DNA of 5,965 nucleotides from JBHHYN01 sp046757565 (GTDB taxonomy: Bacteria > Pseudomonadota > Gammaproteobacteria > Eutrophobiales > Eutrophobiaceae). Positions 5,884 through 5,965 of this stretch are shown one piece after another. The translations under genes were made by a program, and so were the position numbers. The stretch lies in assembly GCA_046757565.1 (NCBI GenBank), contig JBHHYN010000147.1:1-5965 (forward strand). Direction: 5' to 3'. The stretch's first letter is position 1. Each line of letters begins with the position of its first letter. A model generated the notes under the pieces. It searched no databases, was not told the DNA's origin, and saw only the letters and a program-made list of their open reading frames with translations.

Positions 5884-5889
5884 TTCCTC
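5884..5889 (-). promoter_or_regulatory. flgM ribosome binding site
   Basis: GAGGAA on the minus strand, 6 nt before the flgM ATG. It is the clearest Shine-Dalgarno sequence in the window and fixes the flgM start. Confidence 0.8.
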
Positions 5890-5917
5890 AATACCTGTTT
5901 TAGTTTACCTGCTTCTG

Positions 5918-5944
5918 TTTTCGGCAGAAACAGAAAAAACTTTA
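5918..5944 (-). promoter_or_regulatory. sigma-28 (FliA) promoter of flgM-flgN-ycgR
   Basis: On the minus strand TAAAGTTT (5944-5937), an 11-bp spacer, then GCCGAAAA (5925-5918). The sigma-28 consensus is TAAAGTTT-N11-GCCGATAA, so 15 of 16 defined bases and the exact spacing match. Transcription would start about 35-40 nt before the flgM ATG. This gives late (class III) expression of the anti-sigma factor, the chaperone and probably the PilZ brake. Confidence 0.88.
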
Positions 5945-5965
5945 ATCCGTCGCCGGGCAATAGGC

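Noticed and set aside
5945..5965. 3' end of flgA on the minus strand
   Set aside because: Only 21 bases remain before the edge and no FlgA C-terminal pattern can be read; context alone is not enough.

Overview
The window looks like chromosomal DNA of a flagellated, mid-GC gammaproteobacterium. The evidence is a sigma-28 type flgM-flgN operon followed by a YcgR/FlgZ-type PilZ gene, which is the Pseudomonas-like order, and a tRNA-Ala with an encoded CCA end. The genus cannot be fixed from the sequence.

Left part (1-1635): a repeat-rich, partly decayed stretch. It opens with a dRS3-like ATTCCC-N8-GGGAAT palindrome and the first copy of a 49-bp palindromic repeat. A both-ends-truncated, frameshifted crotonase (enoyl-CoA hydratase) remnant follows directly. 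On the minus strand lies an unusual two-domain gene: an archaeal-type CTP-dependent riboflavin kinase (DUF120) domain fused to a HAD phosphatase. Its 5' end runs into the second, identical copy of the 49-bp repeat, and just upstream of that on the same strand is tRNA-Ala(CGC) with its own promoter.

Middle part (1636-4263, plus strand): a possible structured RNA leader, then arsS (radical SAM enzyme of arsenosugar synthesis), a TIGR04283-type glycosyltransferase and a TIGR04282-type (DUF2064) glycosyltransferase. This trio is a recognisable arsenosugar biosynthesis cassette. No arsM arsenite methyltransferase is present in the window. A heptanucleotide tandem repeat sits between arsS and the first glycosyltransferase gene, and the two glycosyltransferase genes overlap by 8 bp.

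Right part (4232-5965, minus strand): flgM (anti-sigma-28), flgN (hook-junction/filament-cap chaperone) and a flagellar-brake PilZ protein, transcribed from a near-perfect sigma-28 promoter at 5918-5944. The 3' end of the PilZ gene overlaps the 3' end of the arsenosugar cassette by 32 bp in convergent orientation.

The most noteworthy item is the riboflavin kinase-HAD fusion. It parallels in function, but not in kinase family, the plant bifunctional FMN hydrolase/riboflavin kinase, and its likely start codon lies inside a mobile-looking palindromic repeat.
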